Positions 1 to 8,223 of a stretch of 64,000 bases of DNA are shown one piece after another (the stretch's first letter is position 1; every line of letters starts with the position of its first letter). The notes under the pieces are model-generated. The model was given only the letters and a program-made list of their open reading frames with translations, was not told the DNA's origin and did not search any database. The stretch lies in contig NZ_JACHJY010000001.1 of assembly GCF_014203895.1 (NCBI RefSeq), positions 992,001 to 1,056,000 of the forward strand, read 5' to 3'. The stretch comes from Streptomyces nymphaeiformis (GTDB lineage: Bacteria > Actinomycetota > Actinomycetes > Streptomycetales > Streptomycetaceae). The position numbers and the translations under genes are program-made.

Positions 1-628
1 CGCCGGCGAGCACCGCGCCGCGCGCCCGGTCCCGTACGACCGTGAGCCGCTCGGCGAGGGCCCGGTGGAAGACCACTCCGGCCCGCTCGCAGGCCGCCAT
101 CAGCGCGGCGGCGAGCCGGCGCGGGTCGACCTGGTGGTCGCCGTCGACGCGCAGCCCGCCCCGGACGCCGGGCGCGAGCATCGGTTCGAGGCGGCGGCAC
201 TCGCGGCCGCTGAGCCATTCGGAGACGAGCCCGCAGCGGGTCTGCAGGGCGTGCAGCTCGCGCAGATGGGCCCGGTCGTCGGCGTCGAGGGCGACGGCGA
301 GGGTGCCGCAGGCGCGGTAGCCGACGTCGTGGCCGGTGGCTTCCTCGAGTTCGGCGACGAACGCGGGATAGCGGTCGGCGGAGGCGAGGTTGAGCCCGAG
401 CAGGGTCTCCTCGCCGTAGTGGAGTTCGGTGACGGCGGCGAGCATGCCGGCCGCGACCCGCGCGGCGCCGCCGCCCGGGTCCGGGTCGACGACGGCGGTG
501 CGCAGTCCGCGCTGCGCGGCCCGCCAGGCCGTGACCAGGCCGATGATGCCGCCCCCGACGACGAGGACGTCGGACACGCGGCCATCGGACACGCGGCCGT
601 CGGACACGTGGACATCGGAAGAACGCAT
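1..628 (-). CDS. thiO: Glycine oxidase ThiO, C-terminus cut by window edge
   Basis: FAD-dependent oxidase of the DAO family. ThiO oxidises glycine to the iminoacetate (dehydroglycine) used to build the thiazole ring of thiamine. About 209 residues are present. The Rossmann motif LVVGGGIIGLVTAW follows a short leader, and later blocks such as AAGMLAAVTELHYGEE and DGDHQVDPRRLAAAL fit ThiO. The ATG at 626-628 has a GGGAGGGG ribosome site that overlaps the end of the riboswitch. The leader residues VSDGR-VSDGR-VSD are encoded by a 15-bp tandem repeat; a GTG inside it is another possible start. ThiS and ThiG usually follow but lie outside the window. Confidence 0.85.
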   Translation of the reverse strand, partial: MRSSDVHVSDGRVSDGRVSDVLVVGGGIIGLVTAWRAAQRGLRTAVVDPDPGGGAARVAAGMLAAVTELHYGEETLLGLNLASADRYPAFVAELEEATGHDVGYRACGTLAVALDADDRAHLRELHALQTRCGLVSEWLSGRECRRLEPMLAPGVRGGLRVDGDHQVDPRRLAAALMAACERAGVVFHRALAERLTVVRDRARGAVLAG

Positions 629-642
629 GGGCGTCCAGCCCC

Positions 643-730
643 TCCCTTCGCCGGCATGACCCGGATCAGGTTCGTACGGTCGGAGGCCGGCCAGCCTCCC
701 TCTCAGCCCGGTGCGTCCGGGCTCCCGCGA
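643..730 (-). promoter_or_regulatory. TPP (THI-box) riboswitch controlling thiO
   Basis: On the minus strand the conserved parts appear in order: the CTGAGA block (703-708 region) after a GC-rich P2 stem, a variable P3 arm, then the ACCTGATCCGGGTCATGCCG segment and GGCGAAGGGA. This is the standard TPP aptamer. It ends against the thiO ribosome site, so thiamine pyrophosphate probably blocks translation initiation. A -10-like TAGTCT (747-752, minus) lies just upstream. Confidence 0.93.
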
Positions 731-746
731 GTGCTTTACGCCCGCC

Positions 747-752
747 AGACTA
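747..752 (-). promoter_or_regulatory. Probable -10 box of the thiO promoter
   Basis: TAGTCT on the minus strand, 17 bases upstream of the riboswitch. It would place the transcript start near 740, so the aptamer would lie at the 5' end of the RNA. No convincing -35 box was seen. Confidence 0.4.
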
Positions 753-789
753 GCCCGCGCGATCGGGCCGCCACAGACCCCTCCCTTCC

Positions 790-802
790 TGACGGTTCGT
801 CA
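790..802. promoter_or_regulatory. Short dyad upstream of the flavoprotein gene
   Basis: TGACG-GTT-CGTCA is a perfect 5-bp inverted repeat, 18 bases before the GTG of the next gene and between two divergent genes. It could be an operator or part of a promoter. Its role is unknown. Confidence 0.3.
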
Positions 803-820
803 GATGCGTAAGGTGGTCGG

Positions 821-2035
821 GTGAGCGAGCAGAAGCAGGCCCAGCAGCACGTCGTGATCGTCGGCGCCGGAATGGCGGGCGTCCAGACCGCCGTCGCCCT
901 GCGCGAGCAGGGCTTCACCGGCCCCGTGACCCTCATCGGGGCCGAGCCCCACCAGCCCTACGACCGGCCCCCGCTCTCCAAGGCGATCCTCCTCGGCAAG
1001 GCCGAGGACTCCGCCTTCGAGATCGACTTCGAGGACCTCGCCATCGAGCTCCGCCTCGGCCTGGACGTCACCGGGCTGCGCGCCGCCGACCACGAGATCG
1101 ACACCGAGGCCGGACCCGTCGCGTACGACACGCTCGTCGTCGCCACCGGGGCCCGGCCCGTCGTCCTGCCCGGCACCGAGGGCGTCCCCGGGGTCCATCT
1201 GCTGCGCACCCTCGACGACGCCGTGCGCCTCGGACCCGTCCTGGAGCGCCGCCACTCCGTCGTGGTCGTCGGCGCCGGCTGGATCGGCGCCGAGTTCGCC
1301 ACCGCCGCGCGCGAGGCCGGCTGCGCCGTCACCGTCGTCGAGGCCGCCGACCGCCCCCTCGCCGGAGCCCTGCCCGCCGAGGTCACCGCGCCCATGGCCG
1401 CCTGGTACGGGGCGAACGGTGCCGAACTCCTCACCCACGCGCGCGTGGACACCGTCGAACCCGGCCGCGTCGTCCTCGCCGACGGCCGCGCACTGCCCGC
1501 CGACGCCGTCGTCGTCGGCATCGGCGCCCGCCCCGCCACGAGCTGGCTCGCCGGCTCCGGCATCGCCCTCGACGCGGACGGCGCCGTCACCGCCGACGAC
1601 CGGCTGCGCACCTCCCTGCCCGACGTGTACGCGGTCGGCGACTGCGCCTCCTTCCCCTCCGCCCGCTACGGCGAGCGCCTCCTCGTCCACCACTGGGACA
1701 ACGCCCTCCAGGGCCCCCGCGCGGTCGCCGCGGCGATCACCGGCGCCGCCGACGCGCCGTACGACCCCGTGCCGTACTTCTGGTCCGAGCAGTTCGGCCG
1801 CTTCGTCCAGTACGCGGGGCACCACGCGGACGCCGACGAGCTGCTGTGGCGCGGCGACCCGGCCGACGAGGCCTGGTCCGTGCTCTGGCTGCGCGCCGGG
1901 GTGCCCGTCGCCCTCCTCGCGGTCGGCCGTCCCCGCGACCTGGCCCAGGGCCGCAAGCTCATCGAGGCCGCCGTCCCCGTCGACCCGGAGCGCGCCGCGG
2001 ACCCGTCCGTCCCCCTGAAGGCGGCAGTCCGGTAG
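821..2035 (+). CDS. NAD(P)/FAD-dependent oxidoreductase, ferredoxin-reductase type
   Basis: 404 residues from GTG. There are two nucleotide-binding folds: IVGAGMAGVQTAVALREQG near residues 10-30 (FAD) and VVVVGAGWIGAEFATAAREAG near 145-165 (NAD(P)H). The C-terminal FAD motif is DVYAVGDCA, followed by the reductase C-terminal domain containing SEQFGRFVQYAGHHAD. This architecture is that of rhodocoxin, putidaredoxin and ferredoxin reductases, which pass electrons from NAD(P)H to a [2Fe-2S] protein. No ferredoxin or P450 gene lies beside it, so the partner is unknown. The gene diverges from thiO. Confidence 0.85.
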   Translation: MSEQKQAQQHVVIVGAGMAGVQTAVALREQGFTGPVTLIGAEPHQPYDRPPLSKAILLGKAEDSAFEIDFEDLAIELRLGLDVTGLRAADHEIDTEAGPVAYDTLVVATGARPVVLPGTEGVPGVHLLRTLDDAVRLGPVLERRHSVVVVGAGWIGAEFATAAREAGCAVTVVEAADRPLAGALPAEVTAPMAAWYGANGAELLTHARVDTVEPGRVVLADGRALPADAVVVGIGARPATSWLAGSGIALDADGAVTADDRLRTSLPDVYAVGDCASFPSARYGERLLVHHWDNALQGPRAVAAAITGAADAPYDPVPYFWSEQFGRFVQYAGHHADADELLWRGDPADEAWSVLWLRAGVPVALLAVGRPRDLAQGRKLIEAAVPVDPERAADPSVPLKAAVR

Positions 2036-2049
2036 GGCCCGACTACCGG

Positions 2050-2072
2050 CTGTCAGTCCGGGATGGCAGGCT
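2050..2072 (+). promoter_or_regulatory. TGTCAGT-type promoter of the Rv2175c-like gene (leaderless)
   Basis: CTGTCAGTC, an 8-base spacer and CAGGCT (-10) end 6 bases before the GTG at 2079. The spacing matches the tTGTCRgtg-N8-TAnnnT layout known for RecA-independent, PafBC-dependent DNA-damage promoters of mycobacteria. The first base and the -10 deviate from that consensus. The mRNA would be leaderless or nearly so. Confidence 0.4.
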
Positions 2073-2078
2073 TGTCCC

Positions 2079-2444
2079 GTGACCGAGATTGACGCAAAGA
2101 TCGATGCTCTCGTCCCCGCCTGGCTCTACGTGCCCGACATCGCGGAGATGCTCGATGTCGACGTGGTGCGCGTGCGGCAGCTGATCAAGGAAGGCCAGCT
2201 CATCGCCGTGCGCCGCGGCGAGAACAACGCCCTGCAGATCCCCGCCGCCTTCATCCAGGGCGACAAGATCGTCAAGGGCCTCGTCGGGCTCCTGACCGTG
2301 CTGCGGGACGACGGCTTCACCAACGAGGAGATGCTGGAGTGGCTCTTCACTCCGGATGAGAGCCTGCCGGGCACGCCCGCGCAGGCGCTCAACGAGAATC
2401 GCGGCACGGAGGTGAAGCGCCGCGCCCAGGCGCTCGCCATCTGA
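2079..2444 (+). CDS. Rv2175c-family winged-helix DNA-binding protein
   Basis: 121 residues from GTG. The N-terminal half (about 15-60: WLYVPDIAEMLDVDVVRVRQLIKEGQLIAVRR) is a MerR/excisionase-like helix-turn-helix followed by a basic wing. The C-terminal half (KGLVGLLTVLRDDGFTNEEMLEWLFTPDESLPG) is the conserved Rv2175c C-terminal domain. In Mycobacterium tuberculosis this protein binds DNA and is phosphorylated by the kinase PknL, whose gene is adjacent there; no kinase gene is visible here. Genes it controls are unknown. Confidence 0.8.
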   Translation: MTEIDAKIDALVPAWLYVPDIAEMLDVDVVRVRQLIKEGQLIAVRRGENNALQIPAAFIQGDKIVKGLVGLLTVLRDDGFTNEEMLEWLFTPDESLPGTPAQALNENRGTEVKRRAQALAI

Positions 2445-2561
2445 GGCGCCCGCGCCGACGACGTACGAACGCACCGAAGACACCACCCGCGGGTGTCGCG
2501 GCGCCCCGCCCCCATGGGCCGGGCGCCGCGGCGCCGGCGCACGAACGGGGGGAACCCACCC

Positions 2562-3215
2562 ATGTCCACGCCTCGTGAGCTGCTCGCCGACGCCCGGCTC
2601 TACCTGTGCACCGACGCCCGGAAGCGCCAGGGCGACCTGCCGGACTTCCTCGACGCCGTGCTCTCCTCCGGAGTGGACATCGTGCAGCTCCGCGACAAGG
2701 GCCTGGAGGCCGGTGAGGAGCTGGAGCACCTCGCCGTCTTCGCCGAGGCCGCCCGCCGGCACGGCAAGCTCCTCGCGGTGAACGACCGGGCCGACGTCGC
2801 CCACGCCATCGGCTCCGACGTCCTCCACCTCGGACAGGGCGACCTGCCCGTGCCCGCCGCCCGCGCGATCCTCGGCGACGGGGTGCTGATCGGCCGCTCC
2901 TGCCACGCCGAGACCGAGGTGGCCGCGGCCGCCGCCGAGCCGGGCGTGGACTACTTCTGCACCGGCCCCTGCTGGCCCACCCCCACCAAGCCCGGACGGT
3001 ACGCGCCGGGGCTCGGCCTCGTCCGGTACGCGGCGGAGCTGGCCCAGGACCGGCCCTGGTTCGCCATCGGCGGCATCGACGAGACCAACCTCGACGAGGT
3101 CCTGGACGCGGGCGCCCGCCGGATCGTCGTCGTCCGCGCCATCACCGAGGCCGCCGACCCGGCCGCCGCGACGGCCGCCCTCGCCAAGCGCGTCCGCGAG
3201 CGCGCCGAGGCCTGA
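2562..3215 (+). CDS. thiE: Thiamine-phosphate synthase
   Basis: ThiE joins HMP-pyrophosphate and thiazole phosphate to give thiamine monophosphate in the cytoplasm. About 217 residues as a TIM barrel: LYLCTDAR at the N-terminus, [10 protein letters not shown] (pyrophosphate and pyrimidine contacts), [48 protein letters not shown] and [11 protein letters not shown]. The ATG at 2562 is preceded by GGGGGGAA at proper spacing; the open frame runs further upstream to 2493 but without family similarity. It shares the pathway with thiO and is probably co-transcribed with the preceding gene. Confidence 0.93.
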   Translation: MSTPRELLADARLYLCTDARKRQGDLPDFLDAVLSSGVDIVQLRDKGLEAGEELEHLAVFAEAARRHGKLLAVNDRADVAHAIGSDVLHLGQGDLPVPAARAILGDGVLIGRSCHAETEVAAAAAEPGVDYFCTGPCWPTPTKPGRYAPGLGLVRYAAELAQDRPWFAIGGIDETNLDEVLDAGARRIVVVRAITEAADPAAATAALAKRVRERAEA

Positions 3216-3321
3216 GCCCGCCGAGGCCTGAGCCCGCCGGGCACCCGTCAGGCATGCGTCCGGCACCCGCCCGGCGGACGCCCGACAGTTGTCCGAAAAG
3301 GTGTCCAACACTCGGACGGCA

Positions 3322-3352
3322 TTCACGCGGTTCCCTGGACCGCGTCTAACCT
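3322..3352 (+). promoter_or_regulatory. metF promoter, leaderless
   Basis: TTCACG (3322-3327) and TAACCT (3347-3352) are 19 bp apart. The start codon follows the -10 after 6 bases, so transcription should begin at or next to the ATG. Confidence 0.5.
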
Positions 3353-3358
3353 GCCCGT

Positions 3359-4276
3359 ATGGCCCTTGGTACCGCTTCCGTCCGGTCGGACCGTGCACGC
3401 ACGGTCCGCGAGATCCTCGCGTCCGGCGACACGTCGTACTCCTTCGAGTTCTACGCGCCCCGGACCGAGAAGGGCGAGCAGGTCCTCTGGAACGCCATGC
3501 GCCGCGTCGAGGCGGTCGGCCCCAGCTTCGTCTCCGTGACCTACGGCGCCGGCGGCACCACCCGCGGCGGCACCGTCAAGGCCACCCAGAAGATCGCCTC
3601 CGACAGCACCCTCACCCCGGTCGCCCACCTCACGGCCGTCGACCACTCGGTCGCCGAGCTGCGCAACATCCTCGGCCAGTACGCCGACGCCGGCATCCGC
3701 AACATGCTCGCGCTGCGCGGCGACCCGGCGGGCGACCCGCTGGGCGAGTGGATCGAGCACCCGGAGGGCGTGAAGTACGCCGCCGAGCTCGTCCAGCTGA
3801 TCAAGGAGTCCGGAGACTTCTGCGTCGGCGTCGCCGCCTTCCCGGAGATGCACCCCCGGTCCCTCGACTGGGACACGGACATCCGGCACTTCGTGAACAA
3901 GTGCCGCGCGGGCGCCGACTACGCGATCACCCAGATGTTCTTCGACCCGGAGAACTACCTGCGGTTCCGCGACAGCGTGGAGAAGGCGGGCTGCGAGACC
4001 CCGATCATCCCCGAGGTCATGCCCGTCGTGAACGTGAAGACCCTCGACCGGCTGCCCCAGCTCAGCAACGCCGCCTTCCCCGCGGACGTGAAAGACCGCA
4101 TCCTCGCCGTCAAGGACGATCCCGCCGCTGTACGCTCCATCGGTATCGAGTTCGCGACGGAGTTCTGCGCGCGTCTGCTCTCCGAGGGTGTCCCCGGACT
4201 GCACTTCATCACGCTCAACAGCTCCACCGCGACACTCGAGATCTACGAGAATCTCGGACTGCACGAGCAGTCGTGA
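3359..4276 (+). CDS. metF: Methylenetetrahydrofolate reductase
   Basis: 305 residues. It reduces 5,10-methylene-THF to 5-methyl-THF, the methyl donor for methionine synthesis. Family motifs in order: [15 protein letters not shown] with the catalytic Glu near residue 32, [42 protein letters not shown] (FAD contact), [32 protein letters not shown], and [23 protein letters not shown] at the C-terminus. The ATG at 3359 fits a leaderless transcript; no ribosome site is present. Length is normal for bacterial MetF. Confidence 0.95.
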   Translation: MALGTASVRSDRARTVREILASGDTSYSFEFYAPRTEKGEQVLWNAMRRVEAVGPSFVSVTYGAGGTTRGGTVKATQKIASDSTLTPVAHLTAVDHSVAELRNILGQYADAGIRNMLALRGDPAGDPLGEWIEHPEGVKYAAELVQLIKESGDFCVGVAAFPEMHPRSLDWDTDIRHFVNKCRAGADYAITQMFFDPENYLRFRDSVEKAGCETPIIPEVMPVVNVKTLDRLPQLSNAAFPADVKDRILAVKDDPAAVRSIGIEFATEFCARLLSEGVPGLHFITLNSSTATLEIYENLGLHEQS

Positions 4277-4330
4277 CCGGTCGTAGCCGCCCCGACCCGC
4301 GGCGGTGACCGTGGAGAGGGGCGGCGGGGC

Positions 4331-5152
4331 ATGGGGTGGACGGTCCTCTACATCGCGTTCGGCGTGGTCGCACTGTGGCTGCTGGGGGAGGTGCTCCTCC
4401 AGTACAAGGCGCGGCTGCGCTGGCGCCTGCTCGCCTTCGGCGGCTTCCTCTGCGTGGTCATCGGCGTCCTGCTGCCCTCGGTCCTCGTCATCGTCGCCGG
4501 GGCGGTGGCCTTCGCCGTCGGCCAGACCTATGTGACGCTCTCCTTCCGCCGCGGCTTCTCCACCGGCTGGGCGATCGGCGGCAGCCCGGGGGCGAGCCGC
4601 CGCCGCAGGGCCGCCGCGCCGGCCGGACCCACCCTGGAGGTCACCGAGCTCTCGTACGACTCGGAGGACACCGGGTACGACACCGGGTACGGCGAGGAGG
4701 ACGGTCCCGGCCACGACCCGCACCCCGAGACCGCCGCCGAGACGACGGCCGTCTACGAGCCGCAGCCCATGCCCGAGGACACCGGCCAGTACGGGGTCTA
4801 CGGCGCGGGGTACGACTCCTACACGGCGTCCGGGTACGAGCAGCCCGCGTACGACCAGACCTCCTACGAGCAGCCCGGCTATGCCCAGCAGCCCGCCTAC
4901 GACTACGGCGCCGCCGCCGGGCAGCAGCAGTACGCCGCGTACTCCGACCCGTACATCGGCCCGGGCACGGACAGCCAGCAGTACACCCCGTACTACGCCG
5001 ACCCCTACGCCCCCTCGTACACCTACGACACCCCGCCCGGCGGCGTCTGGGTCCCGCAGCAGCGCGACACCGACCACGCCCCGCAGCAGCAGCAGCCGCA
5101 GGCCCCGTACGGCTACGAGCAGCCGCACCCGGACGACCAGTACCGCTACTAG
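4331..5152 (+). CDS. Membrane protein with long Tyr/Gln-rich tail, function unknown
   Basis: 273 residues. The first 70 residues contain about three hydrophobic segments (YIAFGVVALWLLGEVLLQY; LLAFGGFLCVVIGVLLP; VLVIVAGAVAFAVGQTYVTL). From about residue 90 it is a hydrophilic, acidic, low-complexity tail with over 30 Tyr, repeating units such as SYEQPGY, YDQTSYEQP and DPYAPSY, and ending DDQYRY. The tail resembles prion-like or phase-separating regions and cytoplasmic tails that are Tyr-phosphorylated or bind partners. No known domain is recognised. It follows metF by 54 bases and is probably co-transcribed. Confidence 0.7.
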   Translation: MGWTVLYIAFGVVALWLLGEVLLQYKARLRWRLLAFGGFLCVVIGVLLPSVLVIVAGAVAFAVGQTYVTLSFRRGFSTGWAIGGSPGASRRRRAAAPAGPTLEVTELSYDSEDTGYDTGYGEEDGPGHDPHPETAAETTAVYEPQPMPEDTGQYGVYGAGYDSYTASGYEQPAYDQTSYEQPGYAQQPAYDYGAAAGQQQYAAYSDPYIGPGTDSQQYTPYYADPYAPSYTYDTPPGGVWVPQQRDTDHAPQQQQPQAPYGYEQPHPDDQYRY

Positions 5153-5156
5153 GGCC

Positions 5157-6566
5157 TCACTGGGAGCCGCGGAAGTCCGCGCCCTCCACGATGAGCCCGG
5201 CCACAAGGGCGCCCGACATGCCCGCGTGCGCGAGCCCGCCGCCGGGGTGGGACCAGCCGCCGGCGAAGTACAGGCCGGGCAGCGGGGAGCGGTTGGCGGC
5301 CGGCAGGAGCCGGCCGTCGGCCCCGGCCAGCGCGGGCCCCGGCACCTCGGCGGCGCCCGTGTCCCGCCGTACGTCCTCCGGGGTGCGGACGTGCCGCCAC
5401 AGCAGTCGCTCCGCGAGCCCCGGGACCGCCCGGCCGGCGGCCTCGACCATCCGGTCGGCGAAGGCCTCCCAGTCCTGCTCGGCAGCCGTGCGCACGGTCG
5501 CCGTGACCGTCACCGACTCGTACGCGCCGTCCGGGTGCAGCGCCGGGTCGTCCGGCCGCAGCACGGTCACGGTCGGCCGCCCGCCCTCCGCGTGCACGAC
5601 GGTCCGGTGGACCGCGTCCTCCTCCCGGGGGCCGCGCAGGGCCAGACAGACCGTCACCCGGCCCGTGCCGATCGCCTGGTGACGCGGCGCGCCCTCGCCG
5701 TGGTGGAGCGCCGGAACCGGGGCCCCGGACACCACGTGGTCGGCCTCGACGGTCCCGCCGTTCGCCAGCCGCACCCCGGCCGCCCGGCCGTCCTTCTCCA
5801 GGACGTCCTCGACCGCCGTGTCGAACACGAACTCCACCCGCCGCTTCCGGCACCGCTCGTACACCGCGTCGGCGAGCGCCCGCAGGCCCCCGCCCACGTA
5901 CCAGCTGCCGAAGGTCTGCTCCATGTACGGCAGGACGGCGGCCGAGGCCGGGGCGGTCGCCGGGTCGAAGCCGTACGACCACGCGTACGCGTCGAGGAGG
6001 GCCGCGAGCCGCGGGTCGCGCAGCTCCCGCGCCCCGACCTGGGCGAGCGTGGTCGTCGGGCGGCGCAGCAGGCCCGCCTTCAGGGCCGGGTACGGCTCAC
6101 GGGCGAGGGGAGCCGGGTCGGCGGGCTGCGGCTCCTCCAGGAGCGGGCGCCGGGTGCGGTCCCAGGCCTCGCGGGCCCGGGTCAGGAAGTCGCCCCAGCG
6201 CTCGCCCGCGCCCGCGCCGAGCGCCGTGTCCAGGGCGGCGACCGTGCCGGCCCGGGAGGCGTTCGGCAGGTCGACGCGGGTGCCGTCGGCGAAGACGTGA
6301 CGGGCCGCCGGATCGACCTGCGTCAGCGCGACGCACTCCTCCAGGGGCTCCTTGCCCGTCTTCACGAACAGGTCCCGGTAGACGGCGGGCAGGTGCAGCA
6401 GCCCGGGACCGGTGTCGAAGGCGAAGCCGTCGCGCTCGAAGCGGCCGACCGCGCCGCCGTACGTCGGCGTCTTCTCGTACACCGTCACCGTGTGTCCGGC
6501 GACCGCCAGTCGGGCCGCCGCCGCCATGGCGCCGAGTCCCGCGCCGATCACCACAATCCGTGCCAT
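5157..6566 (-). CDS. Phytoene desaturase-like FAD oxidoreductase (CrtI/CrtN family)
   Basis: 469 residues. The N-terminus MARIVVIGAGLGAMAAAARLAVAGHTVTVYEKTPTYGGAVG is the dinucleotide fold of the CrtI family. The C-terminal block LPGLYFAGGWSHPGGGLAHAGMSGALVAGLI is the family's second FAD signature. No phytoene synthase or other carotenoid gene is adjacent, so the substrate is uncertain (carotenoid or another polyprenoid). The ATG at 6564-6566 follows a -10-like TAGACT by 7 bases on the minus strand, supporting a leaderless start; an in-frame GTG at 6596 lies upstream of that -10. Confidence 0.8.
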   Translation of the reverse strand: MARIVVIGAGLGAMAAAARLAVAGHTVTVYEKTPTYGGAVGRFERDGFAFDTGPGLLHLPAVYRDLFVKTGKEPLEECVALTQVDPAARHVFADGTRVDLPNASRAGTVAALDTALGAGAGERWGDFLTRAREAWDRTRRPLLEEPQPADPAPLAREPYPALKAGLLRRPTTTLAQVGARELRDPRLAALLDAYAWSYGFDPATAPASAAVLPYMEQTFGSWYVGGGLRALADAVYERCRKRRVEFVFDTAVEDVLEKDGRAAGVRLANGGTVEADHVVSGAPVPALHHGEGAPRHQAIGTGRVTVCLALRGPREEDAVHRTVVHAEGGRPTVTVLRPDDPALHPDGAYESVTVTATVRTAAEQDWEAFADRMVEAAGRAVPGLAERLLWRHVRTPEDVRRDTGAAEVPGPALAGADGRLLPAANRSPLPGLYFAGGWSHPGGGLAHAGMSGALVAGLIVEGADFRGSQ

Positions 6567-6620
6567 GCGGGCGAGTCTATGGGGCGCCTCGGACACCCCA
6601 GGAAGCCCGGTCGGGCCCGG

Positions 6621-7268
6621 TCAGAAGTGTTCGGACCCGTCGCCCGGCAGGCCCCGGGCCCGTGGCCGCGCCCCCGTCGCCGCGAGCCGTCTCTCCTCCC
6701 GCCGCTGCGACCGGCGGCGCCAGAAGCGGCGGATCCGCCGGGCCAGGAAGACCAGTATCGCCAGGCCCGACAGGAGAAGGACGGCCGCGATGACCGAGGC
6801 CGCCACCGGATGGAAGACCGCGAAGGTGACGATCGCGGCGACCCCGAGGTCCTCCGCCAGGCTCAGGACGACGTTCGAGAACGGCTCGGGCGTGGTGTTG
6901 ACCGCCATCCTCGTCCCGGCCTTGACGAAGTGACTGAGCAGGGCGGTCGAACCGCCGATCGCACCCGCCGCCAGCTCCGGCAGCGAGCCGCTCTGCCCGG
7001 CGAGCAGGGCGCCGACCACGGCGCCCGCGACCGGCCGGATCACGGTGTGGACGGAGTCCCATATCGAGTCGACGTACGGAATCTTGTCCGCCACCGCCTC
7101 GCACAGGAACAGCACGCCGGCCGCGACGAGGACGTCGGTGCGCTGCAGGGACGCGGGCACCTCGTCGGTCAGCCCGGTCGCGCCGAAGACGCCGAACAGC
7201 AGGACCACCGCGTACGCGTTGATCCCGCTCGCCCAGCCGCTGGTGAACACGAGGGGGAGTACGGACAC
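6621..7268 (-). CDS. DUF4126 membrane protein
   Basis: 215 residues, function unknown. Hydrophobic segments occur from the N-terminus (VSVLPLVFTSGWASGINAYAVVLLFGVFG) through VLVAAGVLFLCEAVADKIPYVDSIWDSVHT, then IRPVAGAVVGALLAG, a long middle region, and AVFHPVAASVIAAVLLLSGLAILVFLARRIRRFWRRR, with an Arg-rich cytoplasmic tail. The DKIPYVDSIWDSVHTVIRP motif is the family hallmark. The GTG at 7268 is chosen because TACGAT lies 7 bases before it (leaderless), although the frame stays open upstream. Confidence 0.75.
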   Translation of the reverse strand: MSVLPLVFTSGWASGINAYAVVLLFGVFGATGLTDEVPASLQRTDVLVAAGVLFLCEAVADKIPYVDSIWDSVHTVIRPVAGAVVGALLAGQSGSLPELAAGAIGGSTALLSHFVKAGTRMAVNTTPEPFSNVVLSLAEDLGVAAIVTFAVFHPVAASVIAAVLLLSGLAILVFLARRIRRFWRRRSQRREERRLAATGARPRARGLPGDGSEHF

Positions 7269-7595
7269 GCCCGCGATCGTAACCAGGACTGAGTATCCGT
7301 ACCTAGGGGGCGAGATGAGTAGGCGCGCGGATGGGCCCGGTGGTGCCCGGAGGAGAGAGTGGAGCCCACGGAAGGGGCGCGGCTCCGGTACCGCCGGCAC
7401 GGGGCTGCGGAACGGAGGCGCGCACCTGCCGGCACGGGGGAGCGAAAGAGGCCGGTGCGGCGAGGCTCGGGGGGATCGAGCCTCACCGCACCGGCCTTTC
7501 GCGTGTGCGCCTCGGTGGCCTCGCGCGCGTGGCACCGGCCTTTTCGCCCGTCGGGGCGGGCGCGGGTCTTTCGTCCGCGCGGTCCGGAAGGCCGC
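7269..7595. other. Intergenic stretch between DUF4126 and tetR
   Basis: 327 bases without a convincing gene. It holds the -10 of the DUF4126 gene and, at 7449-7497, the terminator of the upstream tetR operon. The repeated GCACCGGCC and CGCGCG words make it low in complexity; nothing else is apparent. Confidence 0.6.
7449..7497 (-). terminator. Terminator of the transporter-tetR operon
   Basis: A 21-bp stem with a single mismatch: arms 7449-7469 and 7477-7497 around a 7-base loop, flanked by TTTC on one side and GAAAG on the other. It is 99 bases past the tetR stop codon. Confidence 0.8.
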
Positions 7596-8204
7596 TCAGC
7601 GGCCGCCCACGCGCCCGTGCAGCAGGCGCGAGAGCGCCGCGTGCACGTCGTCGAGCGAACGCTCGCTCTGGAAGGCCTGCCAGTCGAGGGCCGCCACGAG
7701 CACCATCCCGACGAGCGCGGACGCCGTCAGCTGGACGTCGATCTCGTCGCTCAGCTCGCCGGCCGCCACCCCCTCGCGCAGGACGCCCTCCACCACCGTG
7801 ACGGCCTCCTGACGGACCACCAGGAGCGTCGAGTTCCAGGCGCGCCCGGTGCGCCACAGCTCGGCCACGTACAGCTGGGTGAAGGCCGGGTAGCGGTCGA
7901 TGAAGACGAGGCCCGCCCGGATCATCGCGTCCAGCGCCTCGACCCGGGTCCCGCCGCGCTCGACGGTCTCCTCGGCCGCCGAGCGCAGGGAGGCGGCGAG
8001 CAGCGACACCCCGTGGCGCAGCAGCTCCTCGAAGAGCTCGGTCTTGCTCTTGAAGTTGTAGTAGACCGTGCCCTTGGCCACGCCGGCCCGCTCGGCGATC
8101 TCGTCGACCGTCGTCGCGGAGAAGCCCTGCTCCGCGATGAGGGTGACGGCCGCCTCGTAGAGCTTCGTGCGCGTGGCCTGGCGTCGGGTGCTGCTGCTGT
8201 CCAT
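7596..8204 (-). CDS. TetR-family regulator of the YhgE/Pip transporter operon
   Basis: About 202 residues. The N-terminal DNA-binding domain is canonical: TRTKLYEAAVTLIAEQGFSATTVDEIAERAGVAKGTVYYNFKSK (residues about 12-55). The ligand-binding domain is helical and divergent. The gene is last in the operon, starting within about 20 bases of the transporter stop codon. Its likely operator is the perfect palindrome at 11,286-11,313, so it probably represses its own operon until an unknown ligand binds. An in-frame GTG at 8219 is an alternative start; neither has a strong ribosome site. Confidence 0.88.
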   Translation of the reverse strand: MDSSSTRRQATRTKLYEAAVTLIAEQGFSATTVDEIAERAGVAKGTVYYNFKSKTELFEELLRHGVSLLAASLRSAAEETVERGGTRVEALDAMIRAGLVFIDRYPAFTQLYVAELWRTGRAWNSTLLVVRQEAVTVVEGVLREGVAAGELSDEIDVQLTASALVGMVLVAALDWQAFQSERSLDDVHAALSRLLHGRVGGR

Positions 8205-8223
8205 GGCGTCGATTCTCACAGGT

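Noticed and set aside
100..657. Minus-strand open frame starting inside the TPP riboswitch
   Set aside because: Ser/Pro/Thr-rich shadow in the wrong frame; the thiO frame ending at the window edge contains the FAD-binding motif.
3323..5206. Minus-strand open frame of about 630 codons opposite metF and the Tyr-rich protein gene
   Set aside because: Shadow of two convincing plus-strand genes; no motif and no plausible start.
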